Source: Actinomycetota bacterium (GTDB lineage: Bacteria > Actinomycetota > Thermoleophilia > UBA2241). From it: DNA of 9,013 nt. Of this stretch, positions 1 to 5,796 are shown piece after piece. The translations under genes were made by a program, and so were the position numbers. Position 1 is the stretch's first letter. The number at the start of each line of letters is the position of its first letter. The notes under the pieces were generated by a model. The model saw nothing but the letters and a program-made list of their open reading frames with translations, was not told where the DNA came from and did no database searches. The DNA lies in contig PKYM01000329.1 of assembly GCA_003132645.1 (NCBI GenBank), positions 13,677 through 22,689 of the forward strand. The letters run 5' to 3'.

Positions 1-1142
1 TGCCCGGCGCCGATGTCGAGCACGCGCGCCCGGGTCAGCTCGGCGTCGGTGAAATAGAGACGATTGGTCGTCGTGATGAGCGCCTGCCCGCCGGCGGTGA
101 GCGTGCCCACGAGCAGGCGCCGGCGGGCGTCGTCGAGCTCGCTCATGACATCGTCGAGCAGCAGGGTGCCGACGTCGCCGGTCACCTCGGCGGCGACCGC
201 CCGTTCGGCCAGAAGGAGGGCGAGCACGGCGGCGCGCTGCTCACCCTGCGAGCCGAAGAGACGCAGGTCGCGAGGCCCGCCGACGAGCGGCGCCGACGAG
301 CTCTCCTCGGCGAAGCGCAGGTCGTCGCGGTGTGGCCCGAAGCCCGATATCGCGCGCCCGATCTCACCGGGCCGCCGAGCCCGCAGCGCGGCCACGAAGG
401 CCTCTTCGAGCGAACCGGGCAGGGAGAGCCCGGCCTCGGCTTCGAGGCCGTCGAGCTGCGAGATCAGTGAGAGTGAGAACTCGCCGCCGTCCGGGGCCAG
501 CGCGCCGGCGAACTCGCGATACCGCGTGGCAAGGCGCTTGACGAGGGTGCGCCGCCGCTCGGCGAAGGCGAGCGCGACGCGCGCGAGCTGACGGTCCCAG
601 GCATCGAGCGAGTCGGCCGGGGCGCCCTCGCGCACGCGCCAGAGGTGGGCGTTGCGCTGCTTCAGAACGACGTTCAGGTCGCGCAGGCCGGCGTCGTAGC
701 CCGGCTCGAGCGCGGCGGCGAAGGCATCGAGATGAGCGCGCCGCCGCGCCGGGCTGCCCTTGACCAGCAGGAGGCTTTCGGGCACGAAGATGAAGACCGA
801 GCCTTGGCGGCGCAGGTCGTCGAGCGATGAAACTTCGACCCCGTCGACACGCACCTGCTTGCCCTGCCCCAGTGCATAGGCGACTGTGAGGCTGTGCGAG
901 TCGGCGCCCCAGCGCTCGGCGACGGTCGCTTCGGCGCGTGTGTAGGTGGCGCCCCAGCGCACGGCCTTCTCTTCTTTCGTCGTACGCGGCGAGCCGGCGC
1001 GCAGGGCGAAGTAGGCGCCTTCGAGGAGGTTCGTCTTGCCGCTCGCGTTTGGCCCGACGATGACGTTCAGACCTGGATCGAACTCGACCGTGACGTCGTG
1101 GTAGCTGCGGAAATTGACCAGCCTCAGGCGCGCGACGAACAC
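1..1142 (-). CDS. recF: RecF, DNA repair/replication ATPase (3' end cut by window edge)
   Basis: RecF is an SMC-like ABC ATPase that binds gapped DNA and, with RecO and RecR, loads RecA at stalled forks. Seen from the proposed GTG start: the N-terminal strand MFVARLRLVNFRSY, Walker A GPNASGKT at residues 30-37, the ABC signature region GSQGEQR near 297-303, Walker B LLLDD at 327-331 and the D-loop SELD at 334-337. I checked the frame at the start, at the signature, at Walker B and at the left edge and saw no shift. About 380 residues are present, close to full family length, so only a short C-terminal tail should be missing. The GTG at 1142 is preferred because GGAG lies 8 nt upstream and because the protein then begins as RecF proteins do. 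The start overlaps the end of the S4 gene by 19 bp, implying translational coupling within the dnaN-S4-recF operon. Confidence 0.95.
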   Translation of the reverse strand, partial: MFVARLRLVNFRSYHDVTVEFDPGLNVIVGPNASGKTNLLEGAYFALRAGSPRTTKEEKAVRWGATYTRAEATVAERWGADSHSLTVAYALGQGKQVRVDGVEVSSLDDLRRQGSVFIFVPESLLLVKGSPARRRAHLDAFAAALEPGYDAGLRDLNVVLKQRNAHLWRVREGAPADSLDAWDRQLARVALAFAERRRTLVKRLATRYREFAGALAPDGGEFSLSLISQLDGLEAEAGLSLPGSLEEAFVAALRARRPGEIGRAISGFGPHRDDLRFAEESSSAPLVGGPRDLRLFGSQGEQRAAVLALLLAERAVAAEVTGDVGTLLLDDVMSELDDARRRLLVGTLTAGGQALITTTNRLYFTDAELTRARVLDIGAG

Positions 1143-1339
1143 ACGCCATACTCCGTTGCGCCCACCGCGACGCGGTCGCCGGGAGTGACGGGGTGGCCGC
1201 GCCGCAACTCGACCGCGCCGTTCACGCGCACCTCGCCGTTTTGGATGAGCAGCTTGGCTTCGCCGCCGGTCTGCGTGGCGCCGGCCAGCTTGAGGAACGC
1301 CCCCAGCGACAGGGGACCCCTGACGGGGATCTCGATCAG
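1124..1339 (-). CDS. yaaA: Small S4-domain RNA-binding protein (YaaA-like), non-canonical start
   Basis: This is a 71-residue protein that is almost entirely one S4 RNA-binding fold, resembling the YaaA-type S4 protein found between dnaN and recF in Bacillus and other Gram-positives. Visible family features are LSLGAFLKLAG at residues 10-20, TGGEAK at 24-29, the strand GEVRVNG at 35-41, RRGHPV at 46-51 and GDRV at 54-57. Its cellular role is not well defined; related S4 proteins act on ribosomal or tRNA-like RNA. The open frame contains no ATG, GTG or TTG near the homologous N-terminus. The best candidate is CTG at 1339-1337, which overlaps the dnaN stop in a CTGA arrangement; ATC at 1336 is the alternative. 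No clear Shine-Dalgarno precedes it, so coupling to dnaN termination is likely. The 3' end overlaps recF by 19 bp. The identity is firm; the exact start and the symbol are less so. Confidence 0.78.
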   Translation of the reverse strand: MIEIPVRGPLSLGAFLKLAGATQTGGEAKLLIQNGEVRVNGAVELRRGHPVTPGDRVAVGATEYGVCSSRA

Positions 1340-2436
1340 CTGCTCAGCCGGATCGGCATGATCAGGTAGACGAACGACTCGTCGGCGCCCGTGACCAGGC
1401 CTGGCCGCAGCGGGTTGATGAATTTCAGGGTCGCGATGTCGCCCGACACGCCCTCGAGGCCGTCGATGAGAAACAGCGGGTTGAAGCCGATCTCGAACGG
1501 CTCGCCGGAAAACGGCGCGTCGAGCTCTTCTTCGGCTTGCCCCACATCCTGGGTAACGGCCCGGATCGTGAGCTTGCCTTCGCTGAACTGCAGGCGCAGG
1601 GGCGCGTTCTTTTGAGCCAGCAGGCTGACGCGTCGTGTGACGCCCAGCAGCTCGACGCGGTCGAGCGCCACGGCGTGGTCGAAACTGTCGGGAAGAAGCT
1701 GGCGATAGTTGGGGAACTGGCCGTCGATCAGGCGGGTCGCGATCCAGACGTCGTTGACAGCGAACAGCGCCTGGTTTTCGGTGATCACGAGCCGCAGCTC
1801 GCCGTCGTCCAAGCCGGCACACAAGCGCTGCACCTCGCTCAACGCCTTGACCGGCACGATGGCCTGGATCTCATCGGTCGGCCCGCCTTCGAGCGGCGTC
1901 TCTTTGACGCTCAGACGATAGCTGTCGGTGGCGACCATCTTGAGCTTGCCGGCGCCGATCGTGACCAGCACACCCGTAAGGATCGGCCTGGTCTCGTCGC
2001 GCGAGGCGGCGCGGCCCACTTTTTCGAGCGTCTCGACAAACGGCGCGACGCCTACCGCGAAGGCTTCGCTCATGTCGAACGCCGAAGTGGGTGGAAAGTC
2101 ACTTGCCACCCAGGAGTTCAGAGTGAAGGTCGCCTTGCCGGCGAAGATCTTGACCACACCGTCGCCGGCTTCGACGCGGACTTCGGCGGCGGCTATGTTC
2201 TTGATCACATCCGTAAACAGACGCGCCGGAACGACCGCCTCGCCTTCGGTCTCGATGTTCGTGGCGATGCTCGCTTTGATCGAGAGCTCCATGTCAGTGG
2301 AGTACATCTCGAGCCGGCCGTCGCGGGCCTGGAGCAAGATGCCTGAGAGCACCGGCAAGGCGCTGCGGGTGGAGACTCCGCGTGCCAGGATGCTGAGCTT
2401 CTCAACGAGCGTCGTGCGATCACAGGCGAATCTCAT
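1336..2436 (-). CDS. dnaN: DNA polymerase III subunit beta (sliding clamp)
   Basis: DnaN forms the ring-shaped homodimer that tethers DNA polymerase III and other clamp-binding proteins to DNA. The 366-residue product has the usual family length and begins MRFACDRTTLVEKL. It carries the clamp landmarks PVLSGILL (about 28-35), TDMELSI (47-53), the domain-2 entry RPILTGVL, the strongly conserved MVATDSYRLS near the middle, and the C-terminal LIMPIRL, which forms part of the protein-binding pocket. The ATG start is supported by AAGGAG 5 nt upstream. The gene follows dnaA after a 273-bp gap containing DnaA boxes and is followed directly by the overlapping S4 gene. No key segment appears missing. 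Confidence 0.97.
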   Translation of the reverse strand: MRFACDRTTLVEKLSILARGVSTRSALPVLSGILLQARDGRLEMYSTDMELSIKASIATNIETEGEAVVPARLFTDVIKNIAAAEVRVEAGDGVVKIFAGKATFTLNSWVASDFPPTSAFDMSEAFAVGVAPFVETLEKVGRAASRDETRPILTGVLVTIGAGKLKMVATDSYRLSVKETPLEGGPTDEIQAIVPVKALSEVQRLCAGLDDGELRLVITENQALFAVNDVWIATRLIDGQFPNYRQLLPDSFDHAVALDRVELLGVTRRVSLLAQKNAPLRLQFSEGKLTIRAVTQDVGQAEEELDAPFSGEPFEIGFNPLFLIDGLEGVSGDIATLKFINPLRPGLVTGADESFVYLIMPIRLSS

Positions 2437-2441
2437 TCCGG

Positions 2442-2447
2442 CTCCTT
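2442..2447 (-). promoter_or_regulatory. Ribosome binding site of dnaN
   Basis: AAGGAG on the minus strand lies 5 nt before the dnaN ATG. It sits at the edge of the AT-rich segment and fixes the dnaN start. Confidence 0.8.
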
Positions 2448-2473
2448 ACTATCTCTCTTCTTTAAGAGATATA
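2445..2473. other. AT-rich segment with inverted repeat, candidate DNA-unwinding element
   Basis: This is a strikingly AT-rich stretch in otherwise GC-rich DNA, directly upstream of dnaN. It contains the 7-bp inverted repeat TATCTCT (2450-2456) and AGAGATA (2465-2471) around an 8-nt loop. On the minus strand, AAGAAG and TAGTAA resemble the A-centred triplets of the DnaA-trio described in Bacillus subtilis, but AGAGA interrupts them and they lie about 30 bp from the nearest DnaA boxes. The DnaA boxes at 2496-2513 point toward this segment. It may be the duplex-unwinding site of oriC, or simply an A/T-rich leader hairpin of dnaN. Confidence 0.4.
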
Positions 2474-2495
2474 CCTTCGTGTTCGTCATAAGCGT

Positions 2496-2513
2496 TGTGG
2501 ACAGTGTGGAAAA
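2496..2513 (-). promoter_or_regulatory. Tandem, directly abutting DnaA boxes between dnaA and dnaN
   Basis: Reading the minus strand, TTTTCCACA (2513-2505) is immediately followed by CTGTCCACA (2504-2496). The first matches the TTWTNCACA consensus and the second differs from the actinobacterial TTGTCCACA by one base. A weaker same-orientation copy, CTCTCCACA, lies at 2569-2561. Such boxes bind DnaA for origin function and/or control of dnaN transcription. Confidence 0.7.
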
Positions 2514-2709
2514 CCGACTGTCTGCCTGCGTCTACGGTGACGCGGGGTTTGTGACACTGCTGTGGAGAGCGGGAGCAGAAGATGCCCCATTGTTCGATAA
2601 GCGGCTCCGCACGGGGCAAGCATATCCGGTTTGCCGTCGCCACGCGATATTCTCCACCGTGTTCTGCGGTGTTCGTCAACAGGTGCGCGGGAAGACGCCT
2701 GGTGACGCT

Positions 2710-4134
2710 CTAGCGCCCGATCTGCAGTCGTGAGGTGATGACCTGGATGAGATCGTGGAGCTGACGGTCGTGGCCGTCCTGCAGGAGCCGCTCGATCTTG
2801 TTGACGGCATACAGCACAGTGCTGTGGTCGCGGCCGCCGAAGCGGCCGCCGATCTGTGGCAGTGAGGCTTCGGTGAGCTCGCGACAGAGATACATGGCGA
2901 CGTGACGCGGATAAGCGACGTCGGCGGTGCGTTTGTCGCCACGCAGATCGCTCACGTGGCAGCCGAACTGGCGGGCAACCTCACTCTGCACGGCGTCGAT
3001 GGTGATCGCTTGTGTGTAGGGCTTGGGCAGGATGTCCTTGAGCGCCTCGCGGGCGACTTCGAGGGTGACTTCGGTGTGGGTGATCGAGGCAAAGCCCACC
3101 ACGCGGCGTAGGGCGCCGACCAGCTCGCGGATATTGGTCGAGACGCGGCTGGCGATGTATTCGAGCGCCTCGGGCTCGCCGATCGTGGTGCCGTCGACTT
3201 TGACCTGGCGGCGCAGGATGGCGATGCGGGTCTCGACATCGGGACGGCCGATGTCGACCACGACTCCCTGACCGAAGCGCGAGCGCAAGCGGTCGTCCAG
3301 TTCCTCGAGCTCGCGCGGCTGGCGGTCGGAGGTGAGGACGATCTGCTTGTCGGCTTCATAGAGCGCGTTGAATGTATGGAAGAATTCGACCTGCGTGCCC
3401 TGTTTACCGGCCAGGAACTGAACGTCGTCGATCAGCAGGACGTCGTTGGCGCGGTACTGGTGTTTGAAGCCCTCGATGCGGCCCTTCTCGGTCACGCCGC
3501 TGATGAAGTCGTCGGTGAACCGCTCGCAGGTGACGTACTTCACGCGCAGCCTGGGGTCGGCCACGAGGATCTGGTGGGCGATGGCCTGGATCAGGTGGGT
3601 CTTGCCAAGCCCTGTGTCGGCGTAGATGAAGACGGGGTTGTAGGCGGTGGCCGGCGCGGCCGCGACGCTGCGCGCGGCCGCCGTGGCGTATTCGTTGTGT
3701 GGGCCGATGACCCAGCGGTCGAAGACGTAGCGGGGATTGAGTCCCGCCACGTCGGGTGCGCCGTCGGGCACTCCGCCGGCCGCGCCGTCGGGCGCGCCGT
3801 CGCCGGTTGACGCTCCGACTCCCGGAGGGGTGGGCACCGCCGGCGCTTCGTCGATCGGTACGCTCGCCGTCACCGTGGCGGCCCGGTCGTCGACCACCAT
3901 GCGTACCTCGATGTCGGCGGCCATGACGGCGCTGATGGCTTCGCGCAGGAGTGCGCCGAAGCGCGCGTCGACCCAATCGCGGGCGAACTCGTTGGGCAGG
4001 CCGACGATGAAGGTGGTGTCTTCGAGGCCCACAGGGACGGTGCGTTCGAACCAGAGCCGGAAGGTAGCGTCGTTCACGCGGCCGCGGATGTGCTCGCGGG
4101 CCTCGTTCCAGATGAGTGTCAGTTGGTCGTCGAT
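2710..4134 (-). CDS. dnaA: Chromosomal replication initiator protein DnaA
   Basis: DnaA binds TTATCCACA-type boxes, oligomerises with ATP, melts oriC and recruits helicase. Numbered from the proposed start at 4134, domain I carries [12 protein letters not shown] near 7-18 and the following [11 protein letters not shown] Pro/Gly/Ala-rich domain II lies at about 95-132. The AAA+ domain has Walker A ADTGLGKT (172-179), Walker B LLIDDVQF (233-240), LTSDRQP (267-273) and box VII RLRSRF (282-287). Domain IV carries the box-binding signature [10 protein letters not shown] (434-443). The first residue of Walker A is Ala rather than the usual Gly. No ATG, GTG or TTG exists between the in-frame stop at 4156-4158 and 4078, although domain I is encoded there. 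ATC at 4134, with AAGGCGAGG at 4149-4141 just upstream, fits the usual N-terminus best. CTG at 4122 is possible. GTG at 4077 would remove about half of the first helix region of domain I. Product identity is certain; the start is not. Confidence 0.9.
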   Translation of the reverse strand: MDDQLTLIWNEAREHIRGRVNDATFRLWFERTVPVGLEDTTFIVGLPNEFARDWVDARFGALLREAISAVMAADIEVRMVVDDRAATVTASVPIDEAPAVPTPPGVGASTGDGAPDGAAGGVPDGAPDVAGLNPRYVFDRWVIGPHNEYATAAARSVAAAPATAYNPVFIYADTGLGKTHLIQAIAHQILVADPRLRVKYVTCERFTDDFISGVTEKGRIEGFKHQYRANDVLLIDDVQFLAGKQGTQVEFFHTFNALYEADKQIVLTSDRQPRELEELDDRLRSRFGQGVVVDIGRPDVETRIAILRRQVKVDGTTIGEPEALEYIASRVSTNIRELVGALRRVVGFASITHTEVTLEVAREALKDILPKPYTQAITIDAVQSEVARQFGCHVSDLRGDKRTADVAYPRHVAMYLCRELTEASLPQIGGRFGGRDHSTVLYAVNKIERLLQDGHDRQLHDLIQVITSRLQIGR

Positions 4135-4190
4135 CTCTGGCCTCGCCTTGCCGGGTCACTCACCCGAGATCACTGCGTCGCGCGAACGAA

Positions 4191-4209
4191 CTGCGACGAC
4201 TCGTCGCAG
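4191..4209 (-). other. Perfect hairpin in the dnaA leader (attenuator or weak terminator)
   Basis: An 8-bp perfect stem CTGCGACG/CGTCGCAG closes a 3-nt loop, 15 nt past the stop of the ATPase/winged-helix gene and about 55 nt before the dnaA start region. On the minus strand it is followed by TTCGTTCG rather than a clean T-run, so it is not a textbook intrinsic terminator. It could partly terminate upstream transcription, protect an RNA end, or bind a protein. Confidence 0.45.
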
Positions 4210-4224
4210 AGGGCCGCTCGGACA

Positions 4225-5142
4225 TCAGAAGAGTGTTTCGAGGAGGCCCATGCCCTCTTCGGTGAGAGCGCGCTTTCCGTCGCCGCGCGAGTGTACCAAG
4301 CCCATCTTCTCCAGTAAATGAAGCTCGCGATAAGCGGTCGCCGGGGCCACCCCAAGCTCCTTGGCGATGGCGCTCGGGCCAGCCACGTTGAGTTCCATGA
4401 GCAGCACGAGGATCTTCTTCTGACGGGTCGAGAGCTGGGGCGCCGCCGGGGCCGCCGTCTGGGCGTCGGCCTCGAGGATCGCCTGCTGCGGCATCTTGAT
4501 GGTGACCACCGCGCCGCCGCCGAGGTTGTCCTCGACCGTGATCGCGCCGCGCAGGAAGCCAAGCGATTCACGGGCGATGGGCAGGCCAGAGCCGACGCCC
4601 CTGATGAAACGCCGCTGATCGGCGGTCGCCGTGGTGAAGCCGGGCAAGAAGGCCCGGTCCTTGTCGTCGACGCCCGGTCCGTGGTCGGAGATGCGCACTA
4701 CCCGGCCGCCGTCGAGGATAGTTATCACGACGTCGCAGAAGAAGGCGTGGATCAGGTTCTCGATGAGCTCGTTGATGACCGTGAAGGGTACGTTGCCGCC
4801 TTGTTCCCGGCACGAGTGGTAGGTCTTCTCGGCAAGCGAGGCGATCAGCCCCGGGATGTCGCGCTCCTCGACGCTGACCACGCGGGGTGGGCTGGTGAGC
4901 GTGTCGTAGATGGCGATCCGTGGGGCGCCCGGCCCGAGCGGCGGATCAGCGGATGGGTCCTGGGTGAGGGTGGCTTTGGGAGCCGGCGCATCTTCGCCGG
5001 CGCGGGTCGGGGCCTCGACGTCGGCCGGACCTGGCCGCGGGGGCGCCTCATCGATGGCCGTGGGCGGCTCGCCGCCTGAGCGACGTGCGACGCTCGGGGG
5101 CGCCGGCTCCTGGGCCAGCAGCCTGTCGAGGAACGAATCCAT
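4225..5142 (-). CDS. GHKL (histidine-kinase-like) ATPase with C-terminal winged helix, upstream of dnaA
   Basis: Numbered from ATG 5142, the product is 305 residues. Residues 1-11 (MDSFLDRLLAQ) form a short amphipathic start, and about 12-71 are a Pro/Ala-rich linker. A GHKL ATPase domain follows, with N-box NELIENLIHA (124-133), G1 box DHGPGVDD (153-160), G2 box GVGSGLPIA (182-190) and a GGGAVVTIKMP strand. The C-terminus (about 238-305) reads as a winged helix: QKKILVLLMELN, then AIAKELGVAPATAYRELHLLEKMGLV and a basic wing. There is no HisKA dimerisation domain, phospho-acceptor motif, sensor domain or membrane segment, so it is not an ordinary sensor kinase. It is more likely an ATP-dependent cytoplasmic DNA-binding regulator or an anti-sigma-like protein. 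It precedes dnaA by about 90 bp on the same strand. An upstream in-frame ATG at 5199 would add 19 residues. Neither start has a clear Shine-Dalgarno; 5142 is preferred because of the TATACT 10 nt before it. I do not recognise a named family. Confidence 0.75.
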   Translation of the reverse strand: MDSFLDRLLAQEPAPPSVARRSGGEPPTAIDEAPPRPGPADVEAPTRAGEDAPAPKATLTQDPSADPPLGPGAPRIAIYDTLTSPPRVVSVEERDIPGLIASLAEKTYHSCREQGGNVPFTVINELIENLIHAFFCDVVITILDGGRVVRISDHGPGVDDKDRAFLPGFTTATADQRRFIRGVGSGLPIARESLGFLRGAITVEDNLGGGAVVTIKMPQQAILEADAQTAAPAAPQLSTRQKKILVLLMELNVAGPSAIAKELGVAPATAYRELHLLEKMGLVHSRGDGKRALTEEGMGLLETLF

Positions 5143-5152
5143 GGGGGGTTGG

Positions 5153-5158
5153 AGTATA
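5153..5158 (-). promoter_or_regulatory. -10-like hexamer before the ATPase/winged-helix gene
   Basis: TATACT on the minus strand ends 10 nt before ATG 5142, so a transcript starting 6-7 nt downstream would have almost no leader. No convincing -35 element is visible. If real, this promoter would serve the ATPase gene and probably dnaA, with the DnaA boxes at 5220-5251 lying just upstream of it. Confidence 0.4.
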
Positions 5159-5219
5159 GCAGAGACCGCCAGGGCCAGCGGACCGCCTGAAAAGCGCATT
5201 TGCAGGTATTCGGCCGTTA

Positions 5220-5251
5220 TTGTCCACAGGGTTTTCTACATCTGTGGAATC
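5220..5251 (+). promoter_or_regulatory. DnaA-box cluster near the ATPase-dnaA promoter
   Basis: TTGTCCACA (5220-5228, plus) is an exact match to the actinobacterial-type box. TTTTCTACA (5232-5240, plus) has one mismatch and starts 12 bp after the first. On the minus strand, GATTCCACA (5251-5243) faces it as a weaker copy. The cluster lies about 65-95 bp upstream of the minus-strand TATACT, so it could also give DnaA autoregulation. Confidence 0.65.
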
Positions 5252-5293
5252 ATTCGGGCGGCACCGTCCCCGCCGTGCGCAAATACCAGCATT

Positions 5294-5302
5294 TGTGGAA
5301 AA
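5294..5302 (-). promoter_or_regulatory. DnaA box TTTTCCACA
   Basis: This is an exact TTTTCCACA on the minus strand, identical to the box at 2513-2505 in the dnaA-dnaN gap. Confidence 0.65.
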
Positions 5303-5524
5303 GGTGTTTTCACGGACCCTTGTCGCTGGCCCGATCATCACTGCCCCGCGAACCCGCCGGCCCGCCAGCCTGGGCGCGCCGGTCGCACCATTACCGGGCA
5401 GAGAAGTACCTGCAAAATGGCGTGTTCCATAACCGATGGAATCCGTCGCCGGATGTCAAGGCAACTTGGTTGCGTCAACGGTTTGTACACGCTGGTTCGA
5501 GCCTGTGAGCGCGACAAAAGGAAG

Positions 5525-5542
5525 TTATCCACATATTCCACA
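5525..5542 (+). promoter_or_regulatory. Abutting DnaA-box pair with perfect consensus
   Basis: TTATCCACA (5525-5533), the canonical bacterial DnaA box, is followed with no gap by TATTCCACA (5534-5542), one mismatch away. The head-to-tail abutting layout repeats that of the pair at 2496-2513. DNA downstream is GC-rich, so unwinding is not expected immediately to its right. Confidence 0.75.
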
Positions 5543-5652
5543 GGCAGCTCTCACGCCGGCCCGGGGCCTCTGAAACGGTAGTCGCGCCTGGCGTCCGGTT
5601 GCGCGACTGGTCGAGGTCTACGGTCAGGCGCGTCGCGGACCGCGTCCACGGG

Positions 5653-5658
5653 TATACT
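5653..5658 (+). promoter_or_regulatory. -10-like hexamer for the thiamine operon leader
   Basis: TATACT lies about 6 bp upstream of the first base that can pair in the TPP aptamer, so transcription would begin almost at the aptamer. It is identical to the divergent hexamer at 5158-5153. No clear -35 is visible. Confidence 0.4.
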
Positions 5659-5663
5659 CGCGG

Positions 5664-5793
5664 TTGTCCTGCGGAGCTCCTGGATGAGGGGCTGAGAGGG
5701 CGCTTCCTAGCGCCGACGCGCAGAACCTGACCACCCCCGAGGGGTGGCGGCGCCCGACACGGGCGTTGCTGGGTAATGCCAGCGAAGGGAGAG
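5664..5793 (+). ncRNA. TPP (THI-box) riboswitch with an expanded P4-P5 junction
   Basis: The conserved THI-box core is present: P2 CTGCG (5669-5673) with CGCAG (5719-5723); P3 CTCCT (5677-5681) with AGGGG (5687-5691), followed by the pyrimidine-sensing CTGAGA (5692-5697); an extra stem GGCGC/GCGCC (5699-5714); AACCTGA (5724-5730); P5 CTGG/CCAG enclosing GTAATG (5769-5782); and AGCGAAGGGA (5781-5790). P1 is weak, about 5664-5668 with 5789-5793. Between CCTGA and CTGG, where known aptamers usually have only a few bases, 38 nt form two hairpins: CCACCCC/GGGGTGG (5731-5747) and CGCCCG/CGGGCG (5751-5765). The 3' strand of P4/P1 overlaps the thiT Shine-Dalgarno GGGAG (5787-5791). TPP binding should therefore hide the ribosome site directly, with no separate terminator visible. 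Confidence 0.92.
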
Positions 5794-5796
5794 CCC

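Larger units (their letters stand above)
2437..2709. other. dnaA-dnaN intergenic region (possible second half of oriC)
   Basis: This 273-bp non-coding spacer holds the abutting DnaA-box pair, one weaker box and the AT-rich segment next to dnaN. A possible minus-strand -35-like TTGACG occurs at 2679-2674, with AT-rich GAATAT near 2652-2647. The spacing of about 21 bp is poor, so I do not call a dnaN promoter there. Short open frames across this spacer show no recognisable protein and look spurious. In Bacillus subtilis the unwinding site lies in this same gap, so this is a reasonable partner of the upstream box cluster at 5220-5542. Confidence 0.5.
5200..5560. other. Candidate chromosomal replication origin (oriC), upstream cluster
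   Basis: This intergenic stretch carries at least six DnaA-box-like 9-mers in two groups (5220-5302 and 5525-5542) and lies exactly where minus-strand replication genes and plus-strand metabolic genes diverge. All genes in the window point away from it, the orientation expected on both replichores if replication starts here. The 5303-5524 part between the groups holds no feature I can recognise. Open frames across the region have no recognisable protein content. Local A/T enrichment is strongest around 5217-5255 and 5291-5312; there is no long AT-only unwinding element. Confidence 0.65.

Noticed and set aside
1537..2346. Plus-strand open frame of 269 codons over dnaN
   Set aside because: It is the complement-frame shadow of dnaN in GC-rich DNA; no recognisable domain, and dnaN is certain.
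2650..2658. TTCTCCACC as an additional DnaA box
   Set aside because: Two mismatches, including one in the conserved CACA core; too weak to call.
2647..2679. dnaN promoter TTGACG ... GAATAT
   Set aside because: Spacing of about 21 bp and a poor -10; not convincing.
3404..4159. Minus-strand frame of 251 codons starting at GTG 4159
   Set aside because: Its translation is Arg-rich and lacks any DnaA motif; it is the shifted frame of dnaA. Only its GTG matters, as a possible start if there is an indel.
4318..5079. Plus-strand open frame of 253 codons over the ATPase/winged-helix gene
   Set aside because: Arg/Gly/Asp-rich composition typical of antisense frames; the minus-strand product shows clear GHKL and winged-helix motifs.
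5776..5778. ATG at 5776 as the thiT start
   Set aside because: It lies in the conserved P5 loop of the TPP aptamer and has no ribosome site; ATG 5797 has one.
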